From NCBI RefSeq assembly GCF_017874315.1, contig NZ_JAGGLG010000020.1:1-64000 (forward strand): a stretch of DNA of 64,000 nucleotides, in the 5' to 3' direction. Below, piece by piece: positions 41,143 to 49,068 of the stretch. The position numbers were made by a program, and so were the translations under genes. Under the pieces are notes generated by a model. It ran no database searches. It was not told where the DNA came from and was given only the letters and a program-made list of their open reading frames with translations. Source of the DNA: Symbiobacterium terraclitae (GTDB lineage Bacteria > Bacillota > Sulfobacillia > Symbiobacteriales > Symbiobacteriaceae). How positions within the stretch are numbered: the first letter of the stretch is position 1; each line of letters starts with the position of its first letter.

Positions 41143-42325
41143 AGAAGGCCTGGTGCAGGATCTGCAGCACGTCGTCGAGCTCGGCCTCCTTGGGGTTCAT
41201 CAGCAGTGCCCCGTCGTTGATGGCGGTGCGGGCGATCGCCGAGAGGGCGTCCTCCGTCACCCCCACCTCGCGGAGGCGGAGCGGCAGCCCGCAGGCCTGG
41301 CTGAGCCGCTGCGTGAAGTCCCGGACCACGGCGACGGCCTTGGCGCCGCGTTCGGCCGCAGGCGTCGCGGCGTAGACCTCGGGTCCCGCCAGCGGGAGGA
41401 GCAGCCGCCCGTAGCGCTCGTGGAGGACGTCGAGGTTGTACGCCATCACGTGGGGCAGCAGGATCGCCATGGCGTCGCCGTGGGCCACCCGGCTCACGCC
41501 GCCGCAGGCGTGGCCGATGGCGTGCACCAGCCCGACCATGGAGTTGGAGAAGGCGGCGCCGGCCATGAGGGCGGCGTTGGCCATGGCCAGCCGGGCCTCC
41601 ACGTCCTGGCCGTTGGCCACTGCCCGCGGCAGGTACTCCCGGATGAGCTCGATCGCCGCCCAGGCGTACGCGTCGCTGAGGGGGTTCCGCTGGATGCAGG
41701 TGTAGGCCTCGATGGCGTGGACCAGGGCGTCCACGCCGGTGGACGCCGTCAGGCGGGGCGGCAGCGACCGGGTCATGCGGGGGTCGAGGACCGCCAGGTC
41801 GGGCAGGAGGTGGTGGGAGACGAACTCCATCTTCACCTGCCGCTCGGGGTGGGCGATGACCGCCACCAGGGTGGCCTCGGAGCCCGTGCCGGCGGTGGTG
41901 GGGATCACGGCGAAAGGCACGTGCCGCCTGGGCTTCAGGATGTCGGCACCCATGTAGTGCATGATGTCGTCGGTCTCCTGGCCGATGAGGACCCGCAGCC
42001 CCTTGGCCGTGTCGATGACCGAGCCGCCGCCCAGGGCGACGATGGCATCGCAGCGGGCCTCCCGGAAGGCGCGGCCCGCCGCGTTGACCACGTGGACCGA
42101 CGAGTCCGGAGGGATCTCCTCGAACCGGGCGGCAAAGGTGAGTCCGCCGCTGCGGAGGGCGTCCTCAACCAGGCCGGTCAGCCCGACCTGCGTCAGCTCG
42201 CGGTTGGTGAGCAGCATCGGCCGGGACGCCTGCAGGTGCTCCAGTTCATACGGCAGGTTCTCCAGGGCGCTCTCGCCGGAGAGCACCTTCACGGGGTTGT
42301 AGAACTCGTAGTAGCGCGGGATCAC
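41141..42325 (-). CDS. Iron-containing alcohol dehydrogenase
   Basis: A 394-residue group III (Fe-type) alcohol dehydrogenase. The NAD(P)-binding GGGSVIDTAKG lies near residue 96, and the metal-binding His pattern VHAIGHACGGVSRVAHGDAMAILLPHV near 260-290 supplies the H-x3-H and H-x13-H ligands; another ligand Asp lies near 195. It interconverts an alcohol and an aldehyde or ketone. The GTG at 42325 follows GAGGAGG. It overlaps an operon with the SCP2-like gene 13 bases upstream. The substrate is unknown; reduction of short or thio-aldehydes is possible. Confidence 0.9.
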   Translation of the reverse strand: MIPRYYEFYNPVKVLSGESALENLPYELEHLQASRPMLLTNRELTQVGLTGLVEDALRSGGLTFAARFEEIPPDSSVHVVNAAGRAFREARCDAIVALGGGSVIDTAKGLRVLIGQETDDIMHYMGADILKPRRHVPFAVIPTTAGTGSEATLVAVIAHPERQVKMEFVSHHLLPDLAVLDPRMTRSLPPRLTASTGVDALVHAIEAYTCIQRNPLSDAYAWAAIELIREYLPRAVANGQDVEARLAMANAALMAGAAFSNSMVGLVHAIGHACGGVSRVAHGDAMAILLPHVMAYNLDVLHERYGRLLLPLAGPEVYAATPAAERGAKAVAVVRDFTQRLSQACGLPLRLREVGVTEDALSAIARTAINDGALLMNPKEAELDDVLQILHQAF

Positions 42326-42338
42326 GGTGCGCACCTCC

Positions 42339-42818
42339 TCAGGCGGCAAACAGGGTGGCCAGGTAGACGCGGGCCATCGAGACCTCCCGGCGGGGAACCC
42401 GCTGCATGATGCGGCGGGTGATCAGCGTGGGGAAGAGGTACGCCTCGGCGATGTGCAGCACCCGCACGACCGACATGGCGAAGGTCAGGTCCCCCCGCAG
42501 GGTCATCCGCCGCTCAGCGTAGGCCCGGGCGATGGACTTCATCCCCAGGAAGACCGGCAGCGCCCCCTCCAGGTGCTTGAACGTGATGAGCAGGGTGGCG
42601 TCCGCCACCGGCCGGAGGCCGAGGAAGCGCACCCGGCCGGCGCGCAGTTGCAGCGACATGGCGGGGCCGGCCGGGGCGATGGCCAGGCAGAAGCTCGCGC
42701 CCTCGGCCCAGGTGGCCACCTCTGCCGCGACCCGGCTGTCCAGCCGGGCGCAGGCGCAGATGCCGCGGCCCAGGAACCAGAGCAGGATCCGGATCAGGAG
42801 CGCTTTGATCCCCCTCAT
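42339..42818 (-). CDS. SCP2 sterol-binding-domain-like protein
   Basis: A 159-residue protein whose middle section (SLQLRAGRVRFLGLRPVADATLLITFKHLEGALPVFLG, then RMTLRGDLTFAMSVVRVLHIAEAYLFP) has the strand pattern and G-D-L/F ending of SCP2/alkyl-sulfatase C-terminal lipid-binding domains. The N-terminus (MRGIKALLIRILLWFLGRG) is hydrophobic and may associate with the membrane. It precedes the alcohol dehydrogenase gene by 13 bases and probably forms an operon with it. Family assignment is moderate; a lipid-like ligand is inferred. Confidence 0.65.
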   Translation of the reverse strand: MRGIKALLIRILLWFLGRGICACARLDSRVAAEVATWAEGASFCLAIAPAGPAMSLQLRAGRVRFLGLRPVADATLLITFKHLEGALPVFLGMKSIARAYAERRMTLRGDLTFAMSVVRVLHIAEAYLFPTLITRRIMQRVPRREVSMARVYLATLFAA

Positions 42819-43067
42819 GCGAACCGTCCCTTCCCGTGCAGAGCGCTATTGCATGATATGTACGTAAGTTTGGCATTCGCCGGCCAGAATCCTGTACGGT
42901 AGACGAGGAAGTTCGCCCACTCGGGTGGAGGACCTAGACCTTTCGTGTACCGATGCGAGGCGCCCGCGCAGGGGCCGTCCGGACCGGGAAAGCCGCACAG
43001 GACCTGTATCTTATGCCGCTGCGCCCGAGGATAACCGGGAATTATGACGGATATCAAACCTGTGAAG

Positions 43068-43096
43068 TTGTAGCTGGAATGATTCTAGTTTATGGT
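43068..43096 (+). promoter_or_regulatory. Probable promoter of the cytochrome c peroxidase gene
   Basis: TTGTAG (43068-43073) and TATGGT (43091-43096) are 17 bases apart in a local AT-rich patch, 64 bases before the coding start. The remainder of 42819-43159 has no gene. Confidence 0.5.
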
Positions 43097-43159
43097 GAGA
43101 TTACAGGGATCCCACCGCCCTGTACGGCGAAGGTAAGTCACATGGAGGAGGATGCAGAC

Positions 43160-44170
43160 ATGTCTCGGCGATGGCACACCCTTGCGCTGGCCGGAGCCCT
43201 GACCCTGGTCCTGGTTGTCGGCTGTAGCTCCGCCACCTCGAACACCTCGAAGTCGTCCGGCAAGCTCACCGAGGTCCGGAGCGGGAATTTCGCCACCATC
43301 GTGGCCGCACCGGAGAACCCGGACAACCCGACCACCCCGGAGAAGGTCGAGCTCGGCAAGATGCTCTTCTTCGACCCGCGGCTCAGCGGCAGCGGCGCGA
43401 TCTCCTGTGCCAGCTGTCATAACCTCGCCCTCGGCGGCACCGACCGCCTCCAGTTCTCCCGCGGTCACGACTTCCAGGAGACCGGCCGGAACGCCCCGAC
43501 GGTGCTGAACGCTGCGTTCTTCCAGAACCAGTTCTGGGACGGCCGTGCGCAGGGCCTCGAGGAGCAGGCCGGCGGCCCGATCCAGGCCCCCGGCGAGATG
43601 AACATGCCCGCGGACAAGGCCGTGGAGCGGATCAAGTCGATCCAGGGCTACCACGAGTACTTCAAGAAGGCCTTCCCCAACGAGGAAGATCCCATCACGT
43701 TTGAGAACATCACGAAGGCCATCGCCGCCTTCGAGCGCACCCTGATCACCCCGAACGACGCCCTCGACCGCTACCTGCGCGGCGACAAGAACGCCCTCTC
43801 GCCGCAGGCCATCCGCGGCATGGAGACCTTCGACTCCATCGGCTGCACCTCGTGCCACGCGGGCCCGGCGCTCTCCAGCGGTGCGATGATGAAGTTCGAC
43901 TACGGCACCGACCTGGGCAAGGCCAGCTGGACCGGCAACCCGCAGGACGAGAAGTTCTTCCGGGTGCAGACGCTCCGCAACGTCTCGCTGACCGGCCCGT
44001 ACTTCCACGACGGTTCCGCCGAGACCCTGGAGGAGGCCGTCACTACCATGGCCCGGGTCCAGCTGGGCGTGACGCTGACCGACCAGCAGCGTGACGACAT
44101 CGTCGCCTTCCTGAAGTCCCTGGTGGGCGAGATGCCCGACATCTCCGTGCCGGTGCTGCCTCCCAACTAA
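43160..44170 (+). CDS. Dihaem cytochrome c peroxidase (CcpA/MauG family) lipoprotein
   Basis: A 336-residue exported lipoprotein (signal to LVVGC, lipobox cysteine near residue 19, then a Ser/Thr linker). Two haem-binding motifs are present: CASCH near residue 84 (SCASCHNLALGG) and CTSCH near 230 (GCTSCHAGPAL). Family motifs include KVELGKMLFFDPRLSGSGAISC, RNAPTVLNAAFFQNQFWDGRA near 115 and LRNVSLTGPYFHDGS near 275. It reduces hydrogen peroxide with electrons from a cytochrome or the quinol chain. The ATG at 43160 follows GGAGGAGG; an earlier ATG at 43142 lacks a site. A terminator follows. Confidence 0.9.
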   Translation: MSRRWHTLALAGALTLVLVVGCSSATSNTSKSSGKLTEVRSGNFATIVAAPENPDNPTTPEKVELGKMLFFDPRLSGSGAISCASCHNLALGGTDRLQFSRGHDFQETGRNAPTVLNAAFFQNQFWDGRAQGLEEQAGGPIQAPGEMNMPADKAVERIKSIQGYHEYFKKAFPNEEDPITFENITKAIAAFERTLITPNDALDRYLRGDKNALSPQAIRGMETFDSIGCTSCHAGPALSSGAMMKFDYGTDLGKASWTGNPQDEKFFRVQTLRNVSLTGPYFHDGSAETLEEAVTTMARVQLGVTLTDQQRDDIVAFLKSLVGEMPDISVPVLPPN

Positions 44171-44185
44171 AGTCCAACCACCGTG

Positions 44186-44220
44186 CGACCCCTGCGGCGC
44201 TGCCTGCGCTGCGGGGGTCG
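44186..44220 (+). terminator. Terminator after cytochrome c peroxidase gene
   Basis: CGACCCC at 44186 pairs with GGGGTCG ending at 44220, with further GC pairing inside and TGTTTC after it. It is 16 bases downstream of the stop. The rest of 44221-44526 shows no convincing gene. Confidence 0.7.
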
Positions 44221-44526
44221 TGTTTCATCGCCCGTGCCTTCGTCGCTGTTCGTCGCTGGTGCTCCGCGTCCTGAATCCACCGGGGCTGCTCAACGAAGAG
44301 AAGGCTGCCACCAGAACCAGCGAAGCTGAACAGAGGCGAAGCGCTGGAACGATCCCCCCGTGGCCGGCGGGGGGGCCGCGCCGGCGCCCTCGTGACCGCC
44401 TGGATCCCGGTAGGACCGGGAGCGGGAGAGGGATCTTCTGGTGCTTGTCAAAACTACATACGGAAAGGCCTGCCCGGCAGTGGCCAGGCCTGGCGAGCGC
44501 ACAACAGTAGGAGAGGATCGTGTACG

Positions 44527-45699
44527 ATGGAAACCTTTGTGTTCCACAATCCCACCAGACTGATCTTCGGCCGGGGACAGCTGGCGCAGCTGCGCAGCGA
44601 GCTGGCGCCGTACGGCAAGCGGCTGCTGCTGGTCTACGGCGGCGGGTCCATCAAGCGCACCGGCCTGTACGATGCGGTAATGGCCATCCTCCGTGAGGTG
44701 GGCGCCGAGGTGTCTGAACTGCCGGGGGTGGAGCCCAATCCGCGGCTGACCACGGTCCACCGGGGCGTTGCGATCTGCCGCCGGGAGCAGGTCGACTTCA
44801 TCCTGGCGGTCGGGGGCGGCAGCGTGATCGACTGCGCCAAGGCCGTCGCCGTGGGCGCCCTGTACGAGGGCGACGTGTGGGAGGTGATCACTGGAAAGGG
44901 CCGGGCGACCGGCGCGCTGCCCTTCGGCACGGTGCTCACCCTGGCGGCCACCGGCTCGGAGATGAACTCCGGGTCTGTGATCACCAACTGGGAGACCCGG
45001 GAGAAGCTCGGCTGGGACGCCGCTCCCCACACCTACCCCCGGTTCTCGATCCTGGATCCGGTCTACACCTTCACGGTGCCCAGGGACCACACCGTATACG
45101 GCATCGTCGACATGATGTCCCATGCGCTGGAGCAGTACTTCCACACCGCGGCCAACACGCCGCTGGTGGACCGCTGGATCGAGGATCTGCTGCGGACCGT
45201 CATCGAGGCGGGACCGAGGGCGGTGGCGGACCCCGAGGACTACGCGGCCCGGGAGACGCTGCTGTTCTGCGGCACGATGGCCCTCAACGACCTGCTAGCC
45301 ATGGGCACCGACGGGGGCGACTGGGCGACCCATGCCATCGAGCACGCGGTCTCGGCTGTGTACGACATCCCCCACGGCGGCGGGCTGGCGATCATCCAGC
45401 CCAACTGGATGCGGTACTGCCTGGACGTCAACCCCGCCCGTTTCGCCCGCCTGGCCGTGCGCGTCTTCGACGTGAACCCGGCGGGCCGCAGCGACCGGGA
45501 GGTGGGGCTGGAAGGGATCGAGCGCCTGCGGCAGTTCTGGACGAGCATCGGCGCGCCCTCCCGGCTGGCCGATTACGGCATCGGGGACGACCAGATTGAG
45601 CGGATGGCGAAGCTGGCCACCGGTCGGCGCGGCACGGCCGGCCAGTTCCGCAAGCTGACGGAGGAGGACGTGGCGGCGATCCTGCGCATGTCACTGTAA
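44527..45699 (+). CDS. Iron-containing alcohol dehydrogenase, BdhA/YqhD type
   Basis: A 390-residue Fe-type dehydrogenase of the butanol-dehydrogenase/YqhD branch. It begins [22 protein letters not shown] and has [13 protein letters not shown] near residue 39, [16 protein letters not shown] near 97, SHALEQYF near 197 and the metal-ligand [19 protein letters not shown] near 262-280. Such enzymes are usually NADPH-dependent and reduce a broad range of aldehydes. The start follows TAGGAGAGGA. Sequence and motifs differ from the enzyme at 41141-42325, so they are separate subfamilies. Followed by a textbook terminator. Confidence 0.92.
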   Translation: METFVFHNPTRLIFGRGQLAQLRSELAPYGKRLLLVYGGGSIKRTGLYDAVMAILREVGAEVSELPGVEPNPRLTTVHRGVAICRREQVDFILAVGGGSVIDCAKAVAVGALYEGDVWEVITGKGRATGALPFGTVLTLAATGSEMNSGSVITNWETREKLGWDAAPHTYPRFSILDPVYTFTVPRDHTVYGIVDMMSHALEQYFHTAANTPLVDRWIEDLLRTVIEAGPRAVADPEDYAARETLLFCGTMALNDLLAMGTDGGDWATHAIEHAVSAVYDIPHGGGLAIIQPNWMRYCLDVNPARFARLAVRVFDVNPAGRSDREVGLEGIERLRQFWTSIGAPSRLADYGIGDDQIERMAKLATGRRGTAGQFRKLTEEDVAAILRMSL

Positions 45700-45766
45700 C
45701 AGGGCTCGCAGCGCCGCGACGAAGGGGCTGTCCCAGACGCAGTTCACGCTGCGGAGACAGCAAGCT

Positions 45767-45814
45767 ACGGGGCCGTCCCAGCAGGGGAAACTGCTGATCG
45801 GACGGCCCCGTTTT
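45767..45814. terminator. Strong rho-independent terminator
   Basis: Arms ACGGGGCCGTCC (45767-45778) and GGACGGCCCCGT (45800-45811) with an inner CAGCAG/CTGCTG stem are followed by TTTTGT. It lies between convergent genes and can serve both. Confidence 0.9.
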
Positions 45815-45853
45815 GTGCGCCGGCCCGGGAGATGCCCTCGACCAGGGGCGCAT

Positions 45854-46660
45854 TCAGTCGATCCGCACGTGGCGGGCCAGTTCCACCACACGCTCCAGCT
45901 CCGCGCCGGTCAGGTTGACCCGCAGCCCCTCCATGAGCCACTGGCAGTGGCCGAACAGCCGGCCCTGCCCGTAGTCCCGCTCGAGGCAGAGCGCTTGCGT
46001 CTCCCCGACGTCGACCGTCCGGATGTCGCCCAGCGCTTCGTCGGGAGGGGAGTAGGAGATCAGCTGGTCGGACGGGAGCGGCGCCACATGCCCGGCCGCG
46101 TCGGCATAGCCCATCGCCTCCAGGATATAGAGCTGGCCCTCGTACCAGTACCCGATCCGCACAGTGCGCATCTCCCATTCCTGGAAGGTCCAGATCGCCA
46201 CTTCGTACTTGGCGGGCGAGACGCCGTCGTGCGCGATGGTCGGCGGGGTGAAGCCGGCAACCTTGATGGCCTCGTCCAGGGTCTTTACCGGAATGCCCTT
46301 CACCGCGGCGGGCTGCTCCATGCCTGCGCCGGGCGTCTCCGACGGGGCTTCTTCATCTGAGGGGGTCACCAGGGCCATGTGCGTGTCGCCGACCCGACCC
46401 TCCCAGCGCACCTTGAAGACGGTGCGGTACAGGCCCAGGAAGCCCTCCACGGCCGCGGCGCGCACGGGCGGGTAGAGTAGGCTGAGCAGCGCCAGCACAG
46501 CGACCGAAGCGGCGACGATCGCCCACGGCGACCGACTGCGCCGCGCGGGGGTCGGCGCGCCGTCCAGGGCGGCCGCGATCGCATTCCACCGGTCGGACGG
46601 GGCGTGCCCGGCCACCCCCCGGGCGAACCCTTCCTGAATCAGGCGGTCGAGGTCAGCCAT
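45854..46660 (-). CDS. Probable anti-sigma factor, membrane protein with DUF4367-like domain
   Basis: A 268-residue protein with a cytoplasmic N-terminus of about 45 residues (MADLDRLIQEGFARGVAGHAP), one membrane helix (WAIVAASVAVLALLSLLYPP, about 46-65) and an extracytoplasmic domain of the DUF4367 kind. It overlaps the ECF sigma gene by eight bases, the usual arrangement for a sigma/anti-sigma pair. The N-terminus probably binds the sigma factor and the outer domain senses the envelope. No zinc-binding HxxxCxxC motif is present, so it is not a ZAS-type anti-sigma factor. Confidence 0.75.
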   Translation of the reverse strand: MADLDRLIQEGFARGVAGHAPSDRWNAIAAALDGAPTPARRSRSPWAIVAASVAVLALLSLLYPPVRAAAVEGFLGLYRTVFKVRWEGRVGDTHMALVTPSDEEAPSETPGAGMEQPAAVKGIPVKTLDEAIKVAGFTPPTIAHDGVSPAKYEVAIWTFQEWEMRTVRIGYWYEGQLYILEAMGYADAAGHVAPLPSDQLISYSPPDEALGDIRTVDVGETQALCLERDYGQGRLFGHCQWLMEGLRVNLTGAELERVVELARHVRID

Positions 46661-47201
46661 CGGGCGTCAGCTCCTTTCCGTGCCCCGGGTCGGGGGCCTC
46701 CATGCGGCTCTTTACCGCCTGCCGCGCCGCGTGCAGGCGGGATTTCACCGTCCCCAGCGGCAGGCCGAGGATCTCGGCGATCTCAGGCTCCGTGAACTGA
46801 TGGAAGTAACGGAGCATCAGCACCTCGCGGTGGGCGTGGGAGAGGCGCTCCAGGATGGGCCACAGGTCCGCCCGGTCCTCCGTGGCCGCGTAGCCGGGGT
46901 CCCCTGCGCCCTGCCGGTCCGGCAGCGCCAGCGGCAGGAGGCGTCTGCGGCGCAGGGCGTTGCGGCAGAGGTTGATGACGATGCGGGCGAGCCAGGGCGC
47001 AAAGGGTCGGCCCGGGTCGCACCGGCCGATCTCCCGGAAGGCCCGGATGAAGGCCTCCTGCACCAGGTCGTCCGCCAGGTGGGGATCGCGCAGGACGATG
47101 AGCGCGGTCTGGTAGGCCTGCAGGCGGTGCTTGCGGTAGAGCGCGGCCATGGCGTCCCGGTCGCCACGCTGAGCAGCTGTGATGAGGAGAGACTCGTCCA
47201 C
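46653..47201 (-). CDS. ECF-type RNA polymerase sigma factor
   Basis: A 182-residue sigma-70 family member. Region 2 is visible at residues 5-75 (AALYRKHRLQAYQTALIVLRDPHLADDLVQEAFIRAFREIGRCDPGRPFAPWLARIVINLCRNALRRR), and region 4 near 115-165 (LSHAHREVLMLRYFHQFTEPEIAEILGLPLGTVKSRLHAARQAVK). The GTG at 47201 follows GGGGGGG; a GTG at 47228 lacks a site. It directs transcription of a small regulon, likely including itself and the overlapping anti-sigma gene. Confidence 0.92.
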   Translation of the reverse strand: MDESLLITAAQRGDRDAMAALYRKHRLQAYQTALIVLRDPHLADDLVQEAFIRAFREIGRCDPGRPFAPWLARIVINLCRNALRRRRLLPLALPDRQGAGDPGYAATEDRADLWPILERLSHAHREVLMLRYFHQFTEPEIAEILGLPLGTVKSRLHAARQAVKSRMEAPDPGHGKELTPDG

Positions 47202-47370
47202 TGTACCCCCCCATTCGGCTGGTTTCACTGAACATACACATCATAAAGCGAAATGGTTCAGGGGTACAGGCGCGTGCCGTGACATCAGGGGGCCGGGGCT
47301 CCGGATGGGTTCGAACCGCGACGAAGGGCGGGGAGGAGGCCCCCTCCGCGCCCTTTCCCACAGGTGCAAG

Positions 47371-47570
47371 CTAACTGTGCCTCTTGATGAACTCCAGGGC
47401 CTTCTCGAGGATCAGCGTGAGTTCTCGAGCCAGAGCAGCTCCTTCTCCTCGCTGGCGATGGCGCCCATGATCAGCTCGCCGTTGCGGGGCGGCACCACGT
47501 GGTCCTCCGGGTGGGGCGAGCCGGCGAACCCGTGGCAGACGATCCACTCCTCTCTCGGATGTGGTGTGCG
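47371..47570 (-). pseudogene. Decayed alpha/beta-hydrolase (carboxylesterase) remnant
   Basis: The frame reads WIVCHGFAGSP (the oxyanion-hole motif of the N-terminus of Est30-like esterases) directly joined to EDHVVPPRNGELI and ASEEKELLWLENS (the Asp and pre-His region of the C-terminus). About 150 residues with the catalytic Ser are missing. A frameshift follows at LENS: the family's closing helix (LILEKALEFIKRHS, stop 47371-47373) is in another frame. No start codon is evident. It is a non-functional relic. Confidence 0.6.
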
Positions 47571-47605
47571 CTCCTCCGCTTCTCGAACAGCTCCGACAAG
47601 TCCGT

Positions 47606-47643
47606 GAGGGGGGCGGATCGCTCTCGGTCGATCCGCCCCCCTC
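47606..47643. terminator. Perfect 15-bp hairpin
   Basis: Arms GAGGGGGGCGGATCG (47606-47620) and CGATCCGCCCCCCTC (47629-47643) enclose an eight-base loop, followed by GCATTTCC on the plus side. It lies between the esterase relic and the DUF4395 gene. It may be a former terminator of the esterase region. Confidence 0.65.
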
Positions 47644-47687
47644 GCATTTCCGCCCAGCGTGTCCTGCCCGTCGGGCCGGAAAGGAAG

Positions 47688-47714
47688 AGAGCAGCCCGCC
47701 GTGCAGGCTGCTCT
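47688..47714 (-). terminator. Terminator of the DUF4395 gene
   Basis: On the minus strand AGAGCAGCC (47714-47706) pairs with GGCTGCTCT (47696-47688), followed by TTCCTTTCC. It is 20 bases after the stop of the DUF4395 gene. Confidence 0.7.
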
Positions 47715-47734
47715 GATCGCTCGTGCGCTGACGC

Positions 47735-48184
47735 TTACTGTCCGAAGAGCCGGTAGCGGTTGAGCCGGAACTGGTAGTACAGGAAGCAGCCGACGCAGAA
47801 GCCGGCCAGGGCCACGGCCGCGGCGGTCACGACCAGCGCGGCCAGCACCCAGCCGAGGACCGGCAGGCCCAGGTAGAAGGCCGCCTGCGCCCCGACCAGC
47901 AGCGCGACGGCGATGACGTTGTTGAACCGCATCAGGCGGCGGTCCTCCCGCTCGGCGCCGTCCAGCCGCCCCCGGAACAGGGCGCGGCCCAGGTGCGCGA
48001 TGGGGCTCCAGCGCTGCCCGAAGAGCACGGCCGGGAGCAAGAGCAGCAGGAGCACGGTCAGCGGCCAGGGGCTCCTGAGCAGCGCCGCAGCGGCCCCGGC
48101 CAGCACGATGAGCCATCGGTTCAGGCGGACGATCGGCAGCGGCACGTCCTCCTGGTGTGTGGACCGCTCGTTCTCCAGTGCCAT
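47735..48184 (-). CDS. DUF4395 family membrane protein
   Basis: A 149-residue membrane protein with four hydrophobic segments and the DUF4395 signatures VRLNRWLIVLAGAAAALL near residue 19, LFGQRWSPIAHLGRALFR and a C-terminal GFCVGCFLYYQ whose two cysteines form a CxxC. DUF4395 genes often neighbour thiosulfate or thioredoxin-related genes, which suggests a role in sulfur or redox metabolism; this is context knowledge, not proof. The ATG at 48184 follows AGGAGGGG. It has its own strong promoter at 48231-48259 with a palindrome between promoter and gene. Confidence 0.82.
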   Translation of the reverse strand: MALENERSTHQEDVPLPIVRLNRWLIVLAGAAAALLRSPWPLTVLLLLLLPAVLFGQRWSPIAHLGRALFRGRLDGAEREDRRLMRFNNVIAVALLVGAQAAFYLGLPVLGWVLAALVVTAAAVALAGFCVGCFLYYQFRLNRYRLFGQ

Positions 48185-48208
48185 CCGGGTTCCCCTCCTA
48201 TAACATAG

Positions 48209-48224
48209 AATTCCGCTAGGAATT
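48209..48224. promoter_or_regulatory. AATTCC-N4-GGAATT palindrome (operator candidate)
   Basis: AATTCC (48209-48214), GCTA and GGAATT (48219-48224) form a perfect dyad just downstream of the -10 box of the DUF4395 promoter. GGAATT-containing dyads are reminiscent of boxes bound by Rrf2-family sulfur regulators such as CymR; that comparison is from memory and tentative. Confidence 0.5.
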
Positions 48225-48230
48225 ACATAG

Positions 48231-48259
48231 ATTATAGCCGGTCCGGCGTGCACTGGCAA
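48231..48259 (-). promoter_or_regulatory. Near-consensus sigma-A promoter of DUF4395 gene
   Basis: On the minus strand TTGCCA (48259-48254) is followed after exactly 17 bases by TATAAT (48236-48231). This is the closest match to the vegetative consensus in the window and is unusual in such GC-rich DNA. Confidence 0.8.
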
Positions 48260-48423
48260 GCGTGCTGCTCACGATGGCAGCACTGTACGCCGCTACCGGG
48301 TCACGGCACCTGTTCTACTCCGTGAACAGCCGCTGCCGTTTCCGAGAACCCGGGACGGCAACTGCACTGCGGCAGAAACCAACACCGGCACGGGTGCGCC
48401 CCGTGCCGGTCTTCGGTATTCCG

Positions 48424-48738
48424 CTACAGCAGCCCCATCTCCCGCGCCTTCTTGAGGCGTGGGCTCATCCGGTCCGGCGTCCACGGCGGGTCGAAGACGA
48501 GCCGAACGTCCACCTGGTTCACGCCGGGGATGGACTTCAGCGCGGCCTCCGCCTGCATCTGGATCAGCGGCCCGACCGGGCAGGCCTGCGTCGTGAGCGT
48601 CATGTCGATGCCGACGTTGTTGTCCTCGGTGATCTCGATATCGTAGACGAGCCCCAGGTCCACGATGTTGATCCGCAGCTCGGGGTCGTTCACCCGCTCC
48701 AGGACCTTGAGTACCTGCTCCTTGGTGATCTCCGCCAT
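48424..48738 (-). CDS. DUF59/MIP18 (SufT/PaaD-like) Fe-S assembly protein
   Basis: A 104-residue protein of the MIP18/DUF59 family: VLKVLERVNDPELRINIVDLGLVYDIEI near residues 9-36, then TLTTQACPVGPLIQMQAEAAL near 50 with the conserved Cys. Members aid Fe-S cluster assembly or transfer, as SufT does. It is the last gene of the SUF operon, six bases after the Rieske gene, which fits that role. The start at 48738 follows GGAGGTG. Confidence 0.87.
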   Translation of the reverse strand: MAEITKEQVLKVLERVNDPELRINIVDLGLVYDIEITEDNNVGIDMTLTTQACPVGPLIQMQAEAALKSIPGVNQVDVRLVFDPPWTPDRMSPRLKKAREMGLL

Positions 48739-48743
48739 CGGCC

Positions 48744-49049
48744 TCACACCTCCACGAGGATATCGTTCCCCTGGACGACCACCTTGTAGGTCTCCACCGG
48801 GGTGACCGCCGGCAGCGTGAGCGCCGCGCCGGTCTTGATGTCGAACCGGGCCCCGTGCAGGGGGCAGGCGACCTGGCCGCCCACGATCTGCCCCTCGCAG
48901 AGCGACGCCTCGGCGTGGGTGCAGGTGTCGTCCGTGGCGTAGAACCCGTCCTCCAGGTGGTAGACGGCGATGGGGTGCCGCTTCACCAGCACCCGCTTCG
49001 CCGTGCCCACCGGGATCTCGTGCGTCTCGGCTACCTTCACAAGCGCCAT
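48744..49049 (-). CDS. Rieske-type [2Fe-2S] ferredoxin
   Basis: A 101-residue Rieske protein of the dioxygenase-ferredoxin kind. The two ligand boxes are CTHAEASL near residue 43 and CPLHGARF near 62, giving the 2-Cys 2-His cluster. No membrane segment or signal is present. It sits between sufB and the DUF59 gene, so it may be an electron donor for, or a client of, the SUF system. Rieske genes of this size are found at the end of some Firmicutes and actinobacterial SUF operons. Confidence 0.9.
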   Translation of the reverse strand: MALVKVAETHEIPVGTAKRVLVKRHPIAVYHLEDGFYATDDTCTHAEASLCEGQIVGGQVACPLHGARFDIKTGAALTLPAVTPVETYKVVVQGNDILVEV

Positions 49050-49068
49050 GATGCGCGCACCCCCGAGC

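Noticed and set aside
44220-44510. A 96-residue plus-strand reading frame before the second alcohol dehydrogenase
   Set aside because: It begins in the tail of a terminator, has no ribosome binding site, and has non-coding composition.
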